Assembly (NCBI GenBank): GCA_036526135.1
Contig: DATCZA010000070.1
Coordinates: 1 to 64,000 of the forward strand
Direction: 5' to 3'
Length of the DNA stretch: 64,000 bases
Origin: UBA2965 sp036526135
Lineage (GTDB): Bacteria; Pseudomonadota; Gammaproteobacteria; Pseudomonadales; Azotimanducaceae
Part shown: positions 41,778-49,683 of the stretch, piece by piece
Layout of the letters: every line of letters starts with the position of its first letter
How positions within the stretch are numbered: the first letter of the stretch is position 1
Program-made: the position numbers and the translations under genes
The notes under the pieces: model-generated
Seen by the model: the letters and a program-made list of their open reading frames with translations, nothing else
Told to the model about the DNA's origin: nothing
The model's database searches: none

Positions 41778-42830
41778 TCAGGCACGCTCATTTCCGGTGA
41801 CGCGCCGGAACGTTGCGGTCTCTTCGGGATCGTACGGGGAGCCGTCCGCGTGAAGAAGCTCGTGGAACCAGGGCTCGTCGTCATCCACTGCCTCGAACCA
41901 CGACCGCCAGGGAAAGCGTGTCTGCGTCCTTCCGTCGACGAGGCCCCAGTTGATCGCGCCCACCTGGTGTTCTGCGAACACCTCGAGCAGATCTACGCTG
42001 GATCCCGCGGTCCGTGCCAGCCATTCGGTGCACACCAGCGGGCGACCATGGGCAGACAACGCCTGGATGACCGCTTCGAGCGCAGCGCGCGGCTCGTAGC
42101 AATGGAACGTGATGACGTCGCTGCGCTCCAGCATGACGGCGTTGATGGGGTTGTCGACGGGGCGGTGGTCGGAGTCGTACTCCCACACGCCGGCCGTCAG
42201 CGGTTGCGACGGGTCGACCTCGCGAGCCCAGTCGAAGACGCAGACCAGCAGCTCGGTGGCGGCAGCCGCTTTCTCGTCGCGTGATCCGCCCGCGATGGTT
42301 ATCCGGTCGATCTGATCGGGCTCGTTGAACAGGTCCCACGCGATGATGCGCTCGTCGGCTGCGAATCGCGAAAGCACCCCGGTTACGTACGGTTTGAGGG
42401 CCGGCCACTGCGATCGGTCCTGCAGGATGGCGTTGCCAGGGCTCTGAACCCAGATCGAGTTGTGAAGACGCGGCACGGGGTCCGGCTGAGCGCCGAGCTT
42501 CGGCTTCGGGTGCCAGACGCCGTCGAAGAGCACGGGCATCATGCCGATGCCGTGGCGGTGAGCGATGGCCAGCACTTCGTCGATGCGCGCGAGGAAAGCG
42601 TTCCCATCGGCCTCGAACAGAAGATCGTGCAGGTAGACGCGGACCACGTTCATGCCCAGGTCCGACGCCCATCCAAGTTCCCGGTCGATGGTCTCGGGAT
42701 CGAAGGATTCGCTCTGCCACATCTCCAGCTGGTTGCCCGCCGTCGAGGGCGTGAAGTTGCAGCCCACGAGCCAGCCCACGTCGGTTTGCCAACGCGCGGC
42801 GCGTTCGGTCGACCATCTTTGTGCTGTCAT
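41778..42830 (-). CDS. Glycoside hydrolase, clan GH-A (GH5-like)
   Basis: 350 residues. A TIM barrel is indicated by LGMNVVRVYLHDLLFE, IIAWDLFNEPD with acid/base Glu170, and PLVCTEWLAR with the likely nucleophile Glu269. FHCYEP before it fits clan GH-A. No signal peptide, so it would act in the cytoplasm on a short glycoside or glycosylated metabolite rather than on a polymer. The exact family (GH5 or a related unclassified group) is uncertain. It faces the sulfotransferase relic. Confidence 0.8.
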   Translation of the reverse strand: MTAQRWSTERAARWQTDVGWLVGCNFTPSTAGNQLEMWQSESFDPETIDRELGWASDLGMNVVRVYLHDLLFEADGNAFLARIDEVLAIAHRHGIGMMPVLFDGVWHPKPKLGAQPDPVPRLHNSIWVQSPGNAILQDRSQWPALKPYVTGVLSRFAADERIIAWDLFNEPDQIDRITIAGGSRDEKAAAATELLVCVFDWAREVDPSQPLTAGVWEYDSDHRPVDNPINAVMLERSDVITFHCYEPRAALEAVIQALSAHGRPLVCTEWLARTAGSSVDLLEVFAEHQVGAINWGLVDGRTQTRFPWRSWFEAVDDDEPWFHELLHADGSPYDPEETATFRRVTGNERA

Positions 42831-42948
42831 TTCCTTAGCCGGTCACTCCGTTCAGACGAAAACCATCGGCCATCGCGCAGTGTGCGTCGCCCGACGCGTT
42901 CCAGGTGGACTGCCAGGCAAGAATAGCGGATCAGGGAAGAAAAGAACC

Positions 42949-43661
42949 CTAATCCGGAGGGGGAGGGTCGGGATAAGCCCACAGCTTGAGCGTCCCGTCG
43001 GCGCCACCGGAGACGATCAGGTCGCCTTCCGGAGAAAAGGCGACGTCGTTGACGCGCCCGCGCTTCCGTTCCACCCGCCTTCGCCTGTTACGACAGCGGA
43101 GTAGTCGTTAGAGACTTCCAAGTCGTAGATGATGTTGGGCAGATCGTGGCCGATTTCCAGTTCATGCAACTCATTGGTCCAGTAGCGCAGGTTGGTATCG
43201 GCGCCCCCGGAGACCACCTTGATGGTTAAACCGTCGTCCACGAAGCCCACCGTCCGGAGCGCTTCGCCGTTGTGCGCGTCGGCTTGGGCGGCGACCTGAA
43301 CGAGCGCCTCGTCCGTCTGGACAGGCGGCTCCGCCGGGGGAAAGGTCAGTGTTACCGGCTCTACATGGTCGCCGGCAGTCAGCGTCCCGCTGCAATCTTC
43401 CGGTACGCAGGGATTGGGCAGGGGGCCCTAAAAGCTGAAATTCCCCTTGCCGTTCGCGGTTGTGGCGGGTGCGCCTTCCCACAGTATTTGCTGCTTTCGG
43501 CCCGCATCGCTGCCTTTGACGAAGGCCATTTCGTCCCGGACCTCCGCTATGTCGATGGTGACCGCGTACGCGGCGGGAAGGAGCAACCCACTCAACGCTG
43601 CGATGAGAAGACGGCCGCGTGCCCGGATGCTCATACTCGTTGCGCTCAATCGATTGCCCAT
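42949..43661 (-). pseudogene. Broken gene for a secreted WD40-like repeat protein
   Basis: Starts MGNRLSATSMSIRARG with a signal peptide (LLIAALSGLLLPAAYA), continues KQQILWEGAPATTANGKGNFSF and hits TAG at 43428-43430. The same frame goes on without a break into LPNPCVPEDCSGTLTAGD, VVSGGADTNLRYW and YSAVVTGEGGWNG; then the reading continues in another frame as VNDVAFSPEGDLIVSGGADGTLKLW to a stop at 42949. Thus one nonsense codon (TCG to TAG would fit) and one frameshift, near 43065, disrupt an exported beta-propeller-like protein. Sequencing error at both sites is possible but less likely. Confidence 0.7.
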
Positions 43662-43738
43662 CTCACGATACCCGGTCAGTTCGCTGGCGAATATGGCGCG
43701 ATTGTTAGCCGGGCGAAGCGATCGAGTACTCGGCGGGA

Positions 43739-44605
43739 TCAGGTGGCTCGGGCGCCGAACTCGACCCATCGAGCCGCGTCCGGTGGGAGGGTTTCGGCGA
43801 CCTTGCGGCGGTAGGCGGCAATGTCGTCGTCGTTCAGCACATCGCGCCAGCGTCCGTTCGTGCCTTTGTAGACGAATCCTTCGAGCCCGCCTTCGAAGAA
43901 CCCCTCGAAGTCCCCGACCTTCTTGTCCGCTTTGCGCATGCCCTCGAACGTGCAGCGCTTCACCACCGCGGGCCATTGGCCCTCGTCGAGCTCGATGTCG
44001 AGAAATGGCGCGATGCGCCGCATCTGCCCCGTCAGGTCTGCCTTCAGATCGTTGAAGTGCACGAAGAGAAGGTTTGGCCGGTCCCGGACGGCCCAATAGC
44101 TTGCGACCACGTCGAAGAAGTTGTTCCGCTCCAGCCACTCGTGGAAGTAGCCGCGGTAGTCGACGCCGTCGAAGGTGTTGATCGCTGGCAGGCCGTCCTC
44201 GGAAGCCTTCTCGTTGAGCATGTCGGTGACCATCATGCGGCTGACGTGGTTGCACCAGGACATGAATGCGTCCCGGCCGTCGCGAACCACGGTGATGTAC
44301 CGGGCGTCGTCGAACCAGGGTATGCCGTCGGCAGGGGTATGGCTCTTCATGGCACGGCGGTGAGTCTGGGCACGCAGCATGGCGTGCATCTTTTCCGCCG
44401 GCGTGAATTTGGCCTCGATCCAGGGGCATATGCCGTTGACGATCGAGCCCGGAAACTCGCCGTCCGGCCAGAGCAGGTTGGCGACGATCATCTGCATCCA
44501 CGTCGTGCCGCACTTGGAGGGCGTGCACACGAAGATGTCGCCGGGACGGGGCTCGAAGCCTTCCCAGCGGGCGTTGTCCATCACGGCATCTTTGTAGACA
44601 CGCAT
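43739..44605 (-). CDS. PAPS-dependent sulfotransferase
   Basis: 288 residues, complete. The 5'-phosphosulfate loop is TPSKCGTTW (28-36), the 3'-phosphate motif VVRDGRDAFMSW begins near residue 107, and the C-terminal FVYKGTNGRWRDVL is the conserved PAPS-contact region. These enzymes transfer sulfate to alcohols, phenols or amines of small lipophilic molecules in the cytoplasm. A broken relative lies 2 kb away. Together with the TauD-type dioxygenase, it suggests sulfate-ester chemistry in this region. Confidence 0.92.
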   Translation of the reverse strand: MRVYKDAVMDNARWEGFEPRPGDIFVCTPSKCGTTWMQMIVANLLWPDGEFPGSIVNGICPWIEAKFTPAEKMHAMLRAQTHRRAMKSHTPADGIPWFDDARYITVVRDGRDAFMSWCNHVSRMMVTDMLNEKASEDGLPAINTFDGVDYRGYFHEWLERNNFFDVVASYWAVRDRPNLLFVHFNDLKADLTGQMRRIAPFLDIELDEGQWPAVVKRCTFEGMRKADKKVGDFEGFFEGGLEGFVYKGTNGRWRDVLNDDDIAAYRRKVAETLPPDAARWVEFGARAT

Positions 44606-44675
44606 TGACCTTTCCTTCCTCCGGGATTTGGGCTCAGGGGCGGCCGGCGCGCTGACGCGCCGTCAACTGGTGCGA

Positions 44676-45206
44676 TTACGATGCTCGCTTTTTGAGGATG
44701 CGATCCATGGTCGAGACGCCAAGCACCGTGCCATCTTCGGCGAGGGATTCCGCCAGCAGGCCATCCGGGGCATACAGGCTGAAGAGCACCAGGGCACCCT
44801 CCGGCCCGGCGCGCTCCATGTGCACGTCCCCGGGGGCTTTGTGGGCGTAGTCTCCCGCACGCCTCACCCTGCGGCCCACTTCCTTGCCGGTCTCGAGATC
44901 GATGTCGATGACGTGAAGTTCGCCTTCGAGGACGGTGGACGTCGTCTCCGCCGTATGGCGGTGAAAGTGGCAGTAGCAGTTGGGCTCCCAGCGGTAGAGC
45001 AGGTCCACGTGGCCGTCTTCCCGCGCGTTGAGCAGCGCTGCCGAATAGTCGATGGGATAGTCGAACTTGTCGCCTCCGGTGAAGCGCTTCCACCGTAAAC
45101 TGCCTTTCTCGAGAAGGTTCACCGCATGCTCCTTGTCATTGATGCCGCCAGGAAGAGCATGGTACCTGCTTTCCGCGTCCGGTCGCATCTGGTCTTCTTG
45201 GTTCAT
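44676..45206 (-). CDS. Cupin domain protein
   Basis: 176 residues. The first cupin motif is CHFHRHTAETTSTVLEGEL near 78-96 with three His and a Glu as metal ligands; the second is AGDYAHKAPGDVHMERAG near 116-133. It resembles ChrR-like and dioxygenase-type monocupins without a recognised specific function. It is upstream of the intact sulfotransferase on the same strand (70-base gap) and divergent from an SDR gene. Confidence 0.82.
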   Translation of the reverse strand: MNQEDQMRPDAESRYHALPGGINDKEHAVNLLEKGSLRWKRFTGGDKFDYPIDYSAALLNAREDGHVDLLYRWEPNCYCHFHRHTAETTSTVLEGELHVIDIDLETGKEVGRRVRRAGDYAHKAPGDVHMERAGPEGALVLFSLYAPDGLLAESLAEDGTVLGVSTMDRILKKRAS

Positions 45207-45333
45207 GGTGCCGCTACTCCTTCACCTCTTGGGCGGCGGGTCCTTCGGCAACCGGCTATCCCGCGCCGGCGGCAGTATAATCAGCCTTCATGTCAGTCCG
45301 CTCATTCTGGTTCCGGGGGGAGGTCAACCAGCC

Positions 45334-46086
45334 ATGAACAAGGTAAAGGATCGGATCGCGCTCGTTACCGCTGCAGCCGATGGCATCGGCGCATCAACGG
45401 CCACCCTGCTCGCTGAGGAAGGTGCCGTGGTGGTCGTCACGGACATCAATGGTGAGGGAGCCGTGAAGCTCGCTGACGAATTCGGCGGCATGGGCCTGGA
45501 ACATGATGCCGGCTCGGAAGCCGACTGGAAGCGCGTGATTAATGAAGTGACCGATCGGTACGGTCGGCTCGATATTCTCGTCAACAATGCGGGTATCGGT
45601 GCGGGCATCGGCGACATCGAGCATCAGACTCTCGACGACTACCGTGCGGTGATGCGGGTGTGCGTCGACAGTGTGTTCATCGGCAGCAAGCTCGCCATCG
45701 AGCTGATGAAGCGGGATGGCGGCGCCATCGTCAACGTGTCGTCGGTTCACGGAATAAGGGCGGCCGCGCACGAGGCGGCCTACTCGGCGGGCAAGGGGGC
45801 GGTCAGGCTGCTGACCAAATCGATCGCCCTCTACTGTGCCCAGTGCGGCTATCGCATCCGGGCGAACTCGGTGCACCCGGGCTACATCCTGACCACGATG
45901 ATGAAAGAGTGGATGGAGCGCTCGGGAAACAGCGCGGACATAATGGCGGGGCTCGTCCAGCAACACCCCATCGGCTTCCTCGGTGAACCCCGCGACGTTG
46001 CCAACGGGATTCTTTACCTGGCCAGCGACGACGCGCGGTTCGTCACCGGTTCCGAGCTCGTCATCGACGGCGGATTCATGCTCTGA
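45334..46086 (+). CDS. Short-chain dehydrogenase/reductase
   Basis: 250 residues from the ATG with GGGGGGAGG about ten bases upstream; the frame is open further but would overlap the cupin gene. The cofactor loop reads TAAADGIG instead of TGxxxGIG, the active site has NNAG, VSSVHG and YSAGK, and Asp37 at the end of the second strand suggests NAD preference. The end FVTGSELVIDGGFML is standard for the classical 250-residue subgroup that oxidises secondary alcohols, such as hydroxysteroids or sugars. Confidence 0.9.
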   Translation: MNKVKDRIALVTAAADGIGASTATLLAEEGAVVVVTDINGEGAVKLADEFGGMGLEHDAGSEADWKRVINEVTDRYGRLDILVNNAGIGAGIGDIEHQTLDDYRAVMRVCVDSVFIGSKLAIELMKRDGGAIVNVSSVHGIRAAAHEAAYSAGKGAVRLLTKSIALYCAQCGYRIRANSVHPGYILTTMMKEWMERSGNSADIMAGLVQQHPIGFLGEPRDVANGILYLASDDARFVTGSELVIDGGFML

Positions 46087-46130
46087 GCGCGGCTGCAAGC
46101 GCGGCTGCAAGCGCGGGTGGAAGCGCCGGT
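46087..46130 (+). repeat. 12-base tandem repeat directly after the SDR stop
   Basis: GCGCGGCTGCAA is present twice perfectly and then about 1.7 times imperfectly. Probably slippage; each unit could form a weak GC stem with its neighbour. Confidence 0.7.
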
Positions 46131-46175
46131 GCGTCGTATCCGGCGCCTGTGGTGGTTTCCGGTGCCGATGAACCC

Positions 46176-47525
46176 TCAGCCGGCCACGGAGCTTGGAATC
46201 CAGCTGCCGTGAAAACCGTTGGGAATTCGTGGCAGCTCGATCGACGCAACCGGGGTGTCGTCCATTGTGGCCGCGTCCATGATGACGAATCGGCTGGCGT
46301 CCGTTTCGGCATCGTAGACATAGGTCATCAGATACCCGTCGTCCTCGGCCTTCGCATCGGCTGCCGGCGCGAAAACGGGCTCCCCGCAGGTGTGGCCGCG
46401 ACCGAGCTCGATCTCCGAGCGGCTGCCGGTCTCCCGGTCGTACTTCAGGATCGCGCCCGACTGGCTCGCCGGATCCCCCTGGTCCCCGGTGGCCATCGCC
46501 ATCATGTACCCGTATCGGTGTCGCAGGCCGATCAGGCTGTCCGCAACGCGGGGAAACTCTGCCGGTCGGTCGTCGATCTGCTCCTCGCGAACCCGCCCGG
46601 TCGCAGTGTCGATCGTCCAGCGCCAGAGCTGCGGCGGCGCGAAGTCCATTGCCGATTCGCGCCAGATGTGATCGAACCGGGCAACGTCCAGGACGATGGT
46701 GTCGCCGTCCTCGTAGGAATTCATGGGATGGAAGACGTAGCACGGATTGATGTCGTACCACGTCACCTGGGCATCGGTGCCGGTGCGCGGCATAACGCCC
46801 AGCCGCGCCGGGTAGTCGTCGTCCCACCGGATCGGCATGTCGCCGCTCATGGCTAGGCTCATGTCGAAGACGGCGGGCAGATCCATGAAGATGACGAAAT
46901 TCTTCGTGATGTTGAAGTCGTGCATCATCGTCGGGCCGCCCACGGTGATGTTCTCTGTCTGAACCAGCTTGCCTTCAGCGGACACGCGCAGATAGCGCAG
47001 GTACGGCTCGAAGGCCGAGTAGCCGAACGCCAGCATCTCGCCGGTGACCGGGCAGATCTTCGGGTGTGCGGTAAACGATCCGGTGAGCACGCCGTCGAAA
47101 TCGACGGGTCCCACCGTATTCAGATCCGCGTCCACCTCATAGGGGAAATGACCTTCCTCGAGGGCGAGGATCCTGCCGGCATGGCCCACGACGTGGGTGT
47201 TCGCCTTCGACGCCCGCATGTCCAGCATGACGGACGCATCGAGAATGTCCACGGAAGGGTTTGAGATGAAGGGCGTCTGGACGTAGCGGTTGTGATACCA
47301 CTGAGCCTTTCCGTCGCGCAGATGCACGCCGTGCAGCATGCCGTCGCCGAAGAATGGATGCGCGCTGGTACCGCTGAGCGGATTCGGCCCGTTGCGAACG
47401 TAGCGCCCGTCCAGCTCGGGAGGAATTGCTCCGGTCACCTTCAGATCCGTGAGCGTGCGCTCCTCGGTGATCGGTCGGCCGTTGCCGCGCAGGTGGGAGG
47501 GTTTTTCTTCGATGACGGCTGCCAT
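46176..47525 (-). CDS. Carotenoid oxygenase family (carotenoid/stilbene cleavage) enzyme
   Basis: 449 residues. The seven-bladed propeller is marked by YVRNGPNP (42-49), FFGDGMLHGV (58-67) and the four Fe(II) ligands His154 (FTAHPK), His202 (MHDF), His266 (VFHPMN) and His439 (GFHGSW). Bacterial relatives cleave carotenoids, apocarotenoids or phenolic stilbenes such as lignin fragments. No signal peptide. It shares a divergent promoter region of about 190 bases with the flavin-binding protein gene. Confidence 0.93.
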   Translation of the reverse strand: MAAVIEEKPSHLRGNGRPITEERTLTDLKVTGAIPPELDGRYVRNGPNPLSGTSAHPFFGDGMLHGVHLRDGKAQWYHNRYVQTPFISNPSVDILDASVMLDMRASKANTHVVGHAGRILALEEGHFPYEVDADLNTVGPVDFDGVLTGSFTAHPKICPVTGEMLAFGYSAFEPYLRYLRVSAEGKLVQTENITVGGPTMMHDFNITKNFVIFMDLPAVFDMSLAMSGDMPIRWDDDYPARLGVMPRTGTDAQVTWYDINPCYVFHPMNSYEDGDTIVLDVARFDHIWRESAMDFAPPQLWRWTIDTATGRVREEQIDDRPAEFPRVADSLIGLRHRYGYMMAMATGDQGDPASQSGAILKYDRETGSRSEIELGRGHTCGEPVFAPAADAKAEDDGYLMTYVYDAETDASRFVIMDAATMDDTPVASIELPRIPNGFHGSWIPSSVAG

Positions 47526-47718
47526 GATCCGTTTTTCCCTTATTGATTGGTTGCCTCATAGTAGTTCGCCGACGGGGAGGGGTCCAGGCGAACCCACCCG
47601 GGATCCGCCTCTGCGCTGACATCGCTCCCCCTAAAAGTGGAGTTGAGCGGTGACCGGATCGGAACGACGGCGCATGATACGCTCTCACACGCGATTGCTG
47701 CTGGAAGACCCGAGTAAG

Positions 47719-48246
47719 ATGTCCAAAGAATTCAACTACGACGACGTCAGCACCTACACCCTGGACAAGGCCGACGAGCTTGCCCTCATCGCCGCGCAGA
47801 ACGAGTGCACGTTCATGTGGTCCACCAAAGACGGCTGGCCGGTCGGGGTGATCATGACGTATGTCTACGCGGAGGATTGCTTCTGGCTCAGCGTGTCGTC
47901 TTTACGCGTTCGCGTGAAGGCGGTGCAGCGCGATCCCCGCGCGTCGATCTCGATAACAAGCAAGGGCACACCGCTGCGCAGCGGACAGAGCCTCACCTAC
48001 AAGGGCACCTGCGAAGTGTTCTCAGACCAAGCCACCGTCGATTGGTTCCTGCCGGAGCTGGCAAAAGCCTTACGGATAGGAGACGAGCGAGCACGGCGCG
48101 TCTTTGTTGAGCTGAACAACACCGAAAACCGCCGTGTCATCAAGTTCACGCCGACCAAGGCCATCGGTTTCGACGGCCGCAAGATGGGTAAAGCCACCAT
48201 GGAGGCAACCGGCGGGGACCCAGTGGTCACTAAGCGATCCTCTTAA
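47719..48246 (+). CDS. Pyridoxamine-phosphate-oxidase-like flavin/F420-binding protein
   Basis: 175 residues from the ATG at 47719 (the frame is open to a GTG at 47650; neither has a strong ribosome site). The split-barrel fold is suggested by ALIAAQNECTFMWSTKDGWPVGVIMTY, then WLSVSS, RVKAVQRDPRASISI, the usual FMN- or F420-contact strand pair, and YKGTCEVF. Members oxidise or reduce small molecules or only bind flavin; which one is not evident. Function near SDR and carotenoid oxygenase genes may be linked. Confidence 0.78.
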   Translation: MSKEFNYDDVSTYTLDKADELALIAAQNECTFMWSTKDGWPVGVIMTYVYAEDCFWLSVSSLRVRVKAVQRDPRASISITSKGTPLRSGQSLTYKGTCEVFSDQATVDWFLPELAKALRIGDERARRVFVELNNTENRRVIKFTPTKAIGFDGRKMGKATMEATGGDPVVTKRSS

Positions 48247-48372
48247 ACATGCCGGAGCCAACGGGCGCGTCCGGATTCCGGCGATGCCGCCCACCGTGCA
48301 GGCGGGGCGCCTGTTGTTACCGTGATGCCGGTTCTGCGACTATAAGGCGATACAGAACCTGGGAGGGAGCAC

Positions 48373-49140
48373 ATGGATCTCGGACTTAATGGGGCAAAAG
48401 CCGTCATCTCCGGTGGCACGCAAGGTATCGGCCTGGCGGTTGCCAAACAGCTCATGGTCGAGGGGGTGGCGGTGAGCATCGCGGCGCGCCGGCAAGAAGG
48501 CGTGGACGCGGCACTCGAGGAGCTGTCCGCGCTGGGCACCGTCGTTGGCCAGGTGTGCGACGTTGCAGACTACGACGCCACGGTGGCTTGGATGCAGAAC
48601 GCAGCGGACGCCCTCGGCGGTATCGACATCGTTGTGCACAACGCCACGGCCAGCGGCCAACCGGGTCCGGGACCCCAATCCTGGATCAACAACTTCAGCG
48701 TCGATGTGCTCGGCATGGTGGGCATGAGCGAAGGCGCGCTGCCCTTTCTCGAGCAATCCGAGCGTGCAGCGCTGGTACAGATCGCGTCGATCACCGGCAT
48801 TGAGCACCACGACGTCCCCATCAGCCCGAGTTACGGTGCCATGAAAGCCGCGTCGATTCGTCACATGGCGCAATTGGCCCAGCAGTGGGGACCCAAAGGC
48901 ATTCGCGCGAACACCGTCGCGCCGGGGCCGATCTTCATCGAGAACGGCGTTTGGAACGGCATCAAGGACAACGCGCCAGCTCTGTATGAGCGCGACCGTG
49001 ACTACCATCCCACCAAACGCATGGGCACGGGGGAAGAGGTCGCACGCGTTGTCGCCTTTCTCGCCAGCCCCGCCGCGAGTTGGGTGAACGGCACCACCGT
49101 GCGCGTCGACGGCGCATTTACCCGCGGGGTTAACTTCTAG
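48373..49140 (+). CDS. Short-chain dehydrogenase/reductase
   Basis: 255 residues; GGGAGGGAG upstream of the ATG. Cofactor loop SGGTQGIG (13-20), ARR at the end of the second strand (NADP type), HNAT in place of NNAG, IASITG and YGAMK as catalytic Ser-Tyr-Lys parts. HNATAS variants occur in several bacterial SDRs, including ones acting on cyclic alcohols. It lies about 130 bases after the flavin-binding protein on the same strand. Confidence 0.88.
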   Translation: MDLGLNGAKAVISGGTQGIGLAVAKQLMVEGVAVSIAARRQEGVDAALEELSALGTVVGQVCDVADYDATVAWMQNAADALGGIDIVVHNATASGQPGPGPQSWINNFSVDVLGMVGMSEGALPFLEQSERAALVQIASITGIEHHDVPISPSYGAMKAASIRHMAQLAQQWGPKGIRANTVAPGPIFIENGVWNGIKDNAPALYERDRDYHPTKRMGTGEEVARVVAFLASPAASWVNGTTVRVDGAFTRGVNF

Positions 49141-49208
49141 GCGGTTACGCCTGGCGCAGGAACTCGTCGGGATCTCCGACACCGGGCATCCTCGATTGGT
49201 GCGGCGAG

Positions 49209-49520
49209 GTGGCGGCGATTAAACGGATGGCGTTTACTCTCCACATGCGAGCATTGCCAGAGAACGTACTTCCCTACAGGCGTACGGCGACTTTTCACCA
49301 GGACTCGATTCCGCCCGGATTGCTGAAGGCGCACAGCACCAAGCCCGGCACCTGGGGAAGGATCGTCGTCGTGACGGGTGAGCTCCTTTATCGGATCCTC
49401 GAGCCAGACCCGGCAGAGTTTCTGCTCTCCCCACACATCATGGGCGTTGTCGAGCCGACGGTGCTCCACGAGGTCGCTCCCGTCGGCGAGGTCGAATTCT
49501 ACATCGAGTTTCTGCGTTAG
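49209..49520 (+). CDS. DUF1971 (TehB-associated cupin-like) protein
   Basis: 103 residues from a GTG; internal ATGs at residues 7 and 13 are possible starts. LPENVLPYRRTATF, PPGLLKAHSTKPGTWGRI, GVVEPTVLHEV and VEFYIEF are the landmarks of DUF1971, a small beta-barrel also found fused to tellurite-resistance methyltransferase TehB. Here it stands alone, without a TehB domain. Ligand unknown. Confidence 0.8.
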   Translation: MAAIKRMAFTLHMRALPENVLPYRRTATFHQDSIPPGLLKAHSTKPGTWGRIVVVTGELLYRILEPDPAEFLLSPHIMGVVEPTVLHEVAPVGEVEFYIEFLR

Positions 49521-49683
49521 CGCTCCGCGAGGCCGATTTGCGTGGCGCACGCCCGGCGCGAGCGGCTCGAATGTCCGATGCCATCGTCGATCCCCGCGGT
49601 CGGCGAACGGCCTAGACGGCCATGGGTGGTCAGGCGGCTCTCGTGGCGTTATAAGTTAGCTCGGCAGAAGAGGGAGACGCGGC

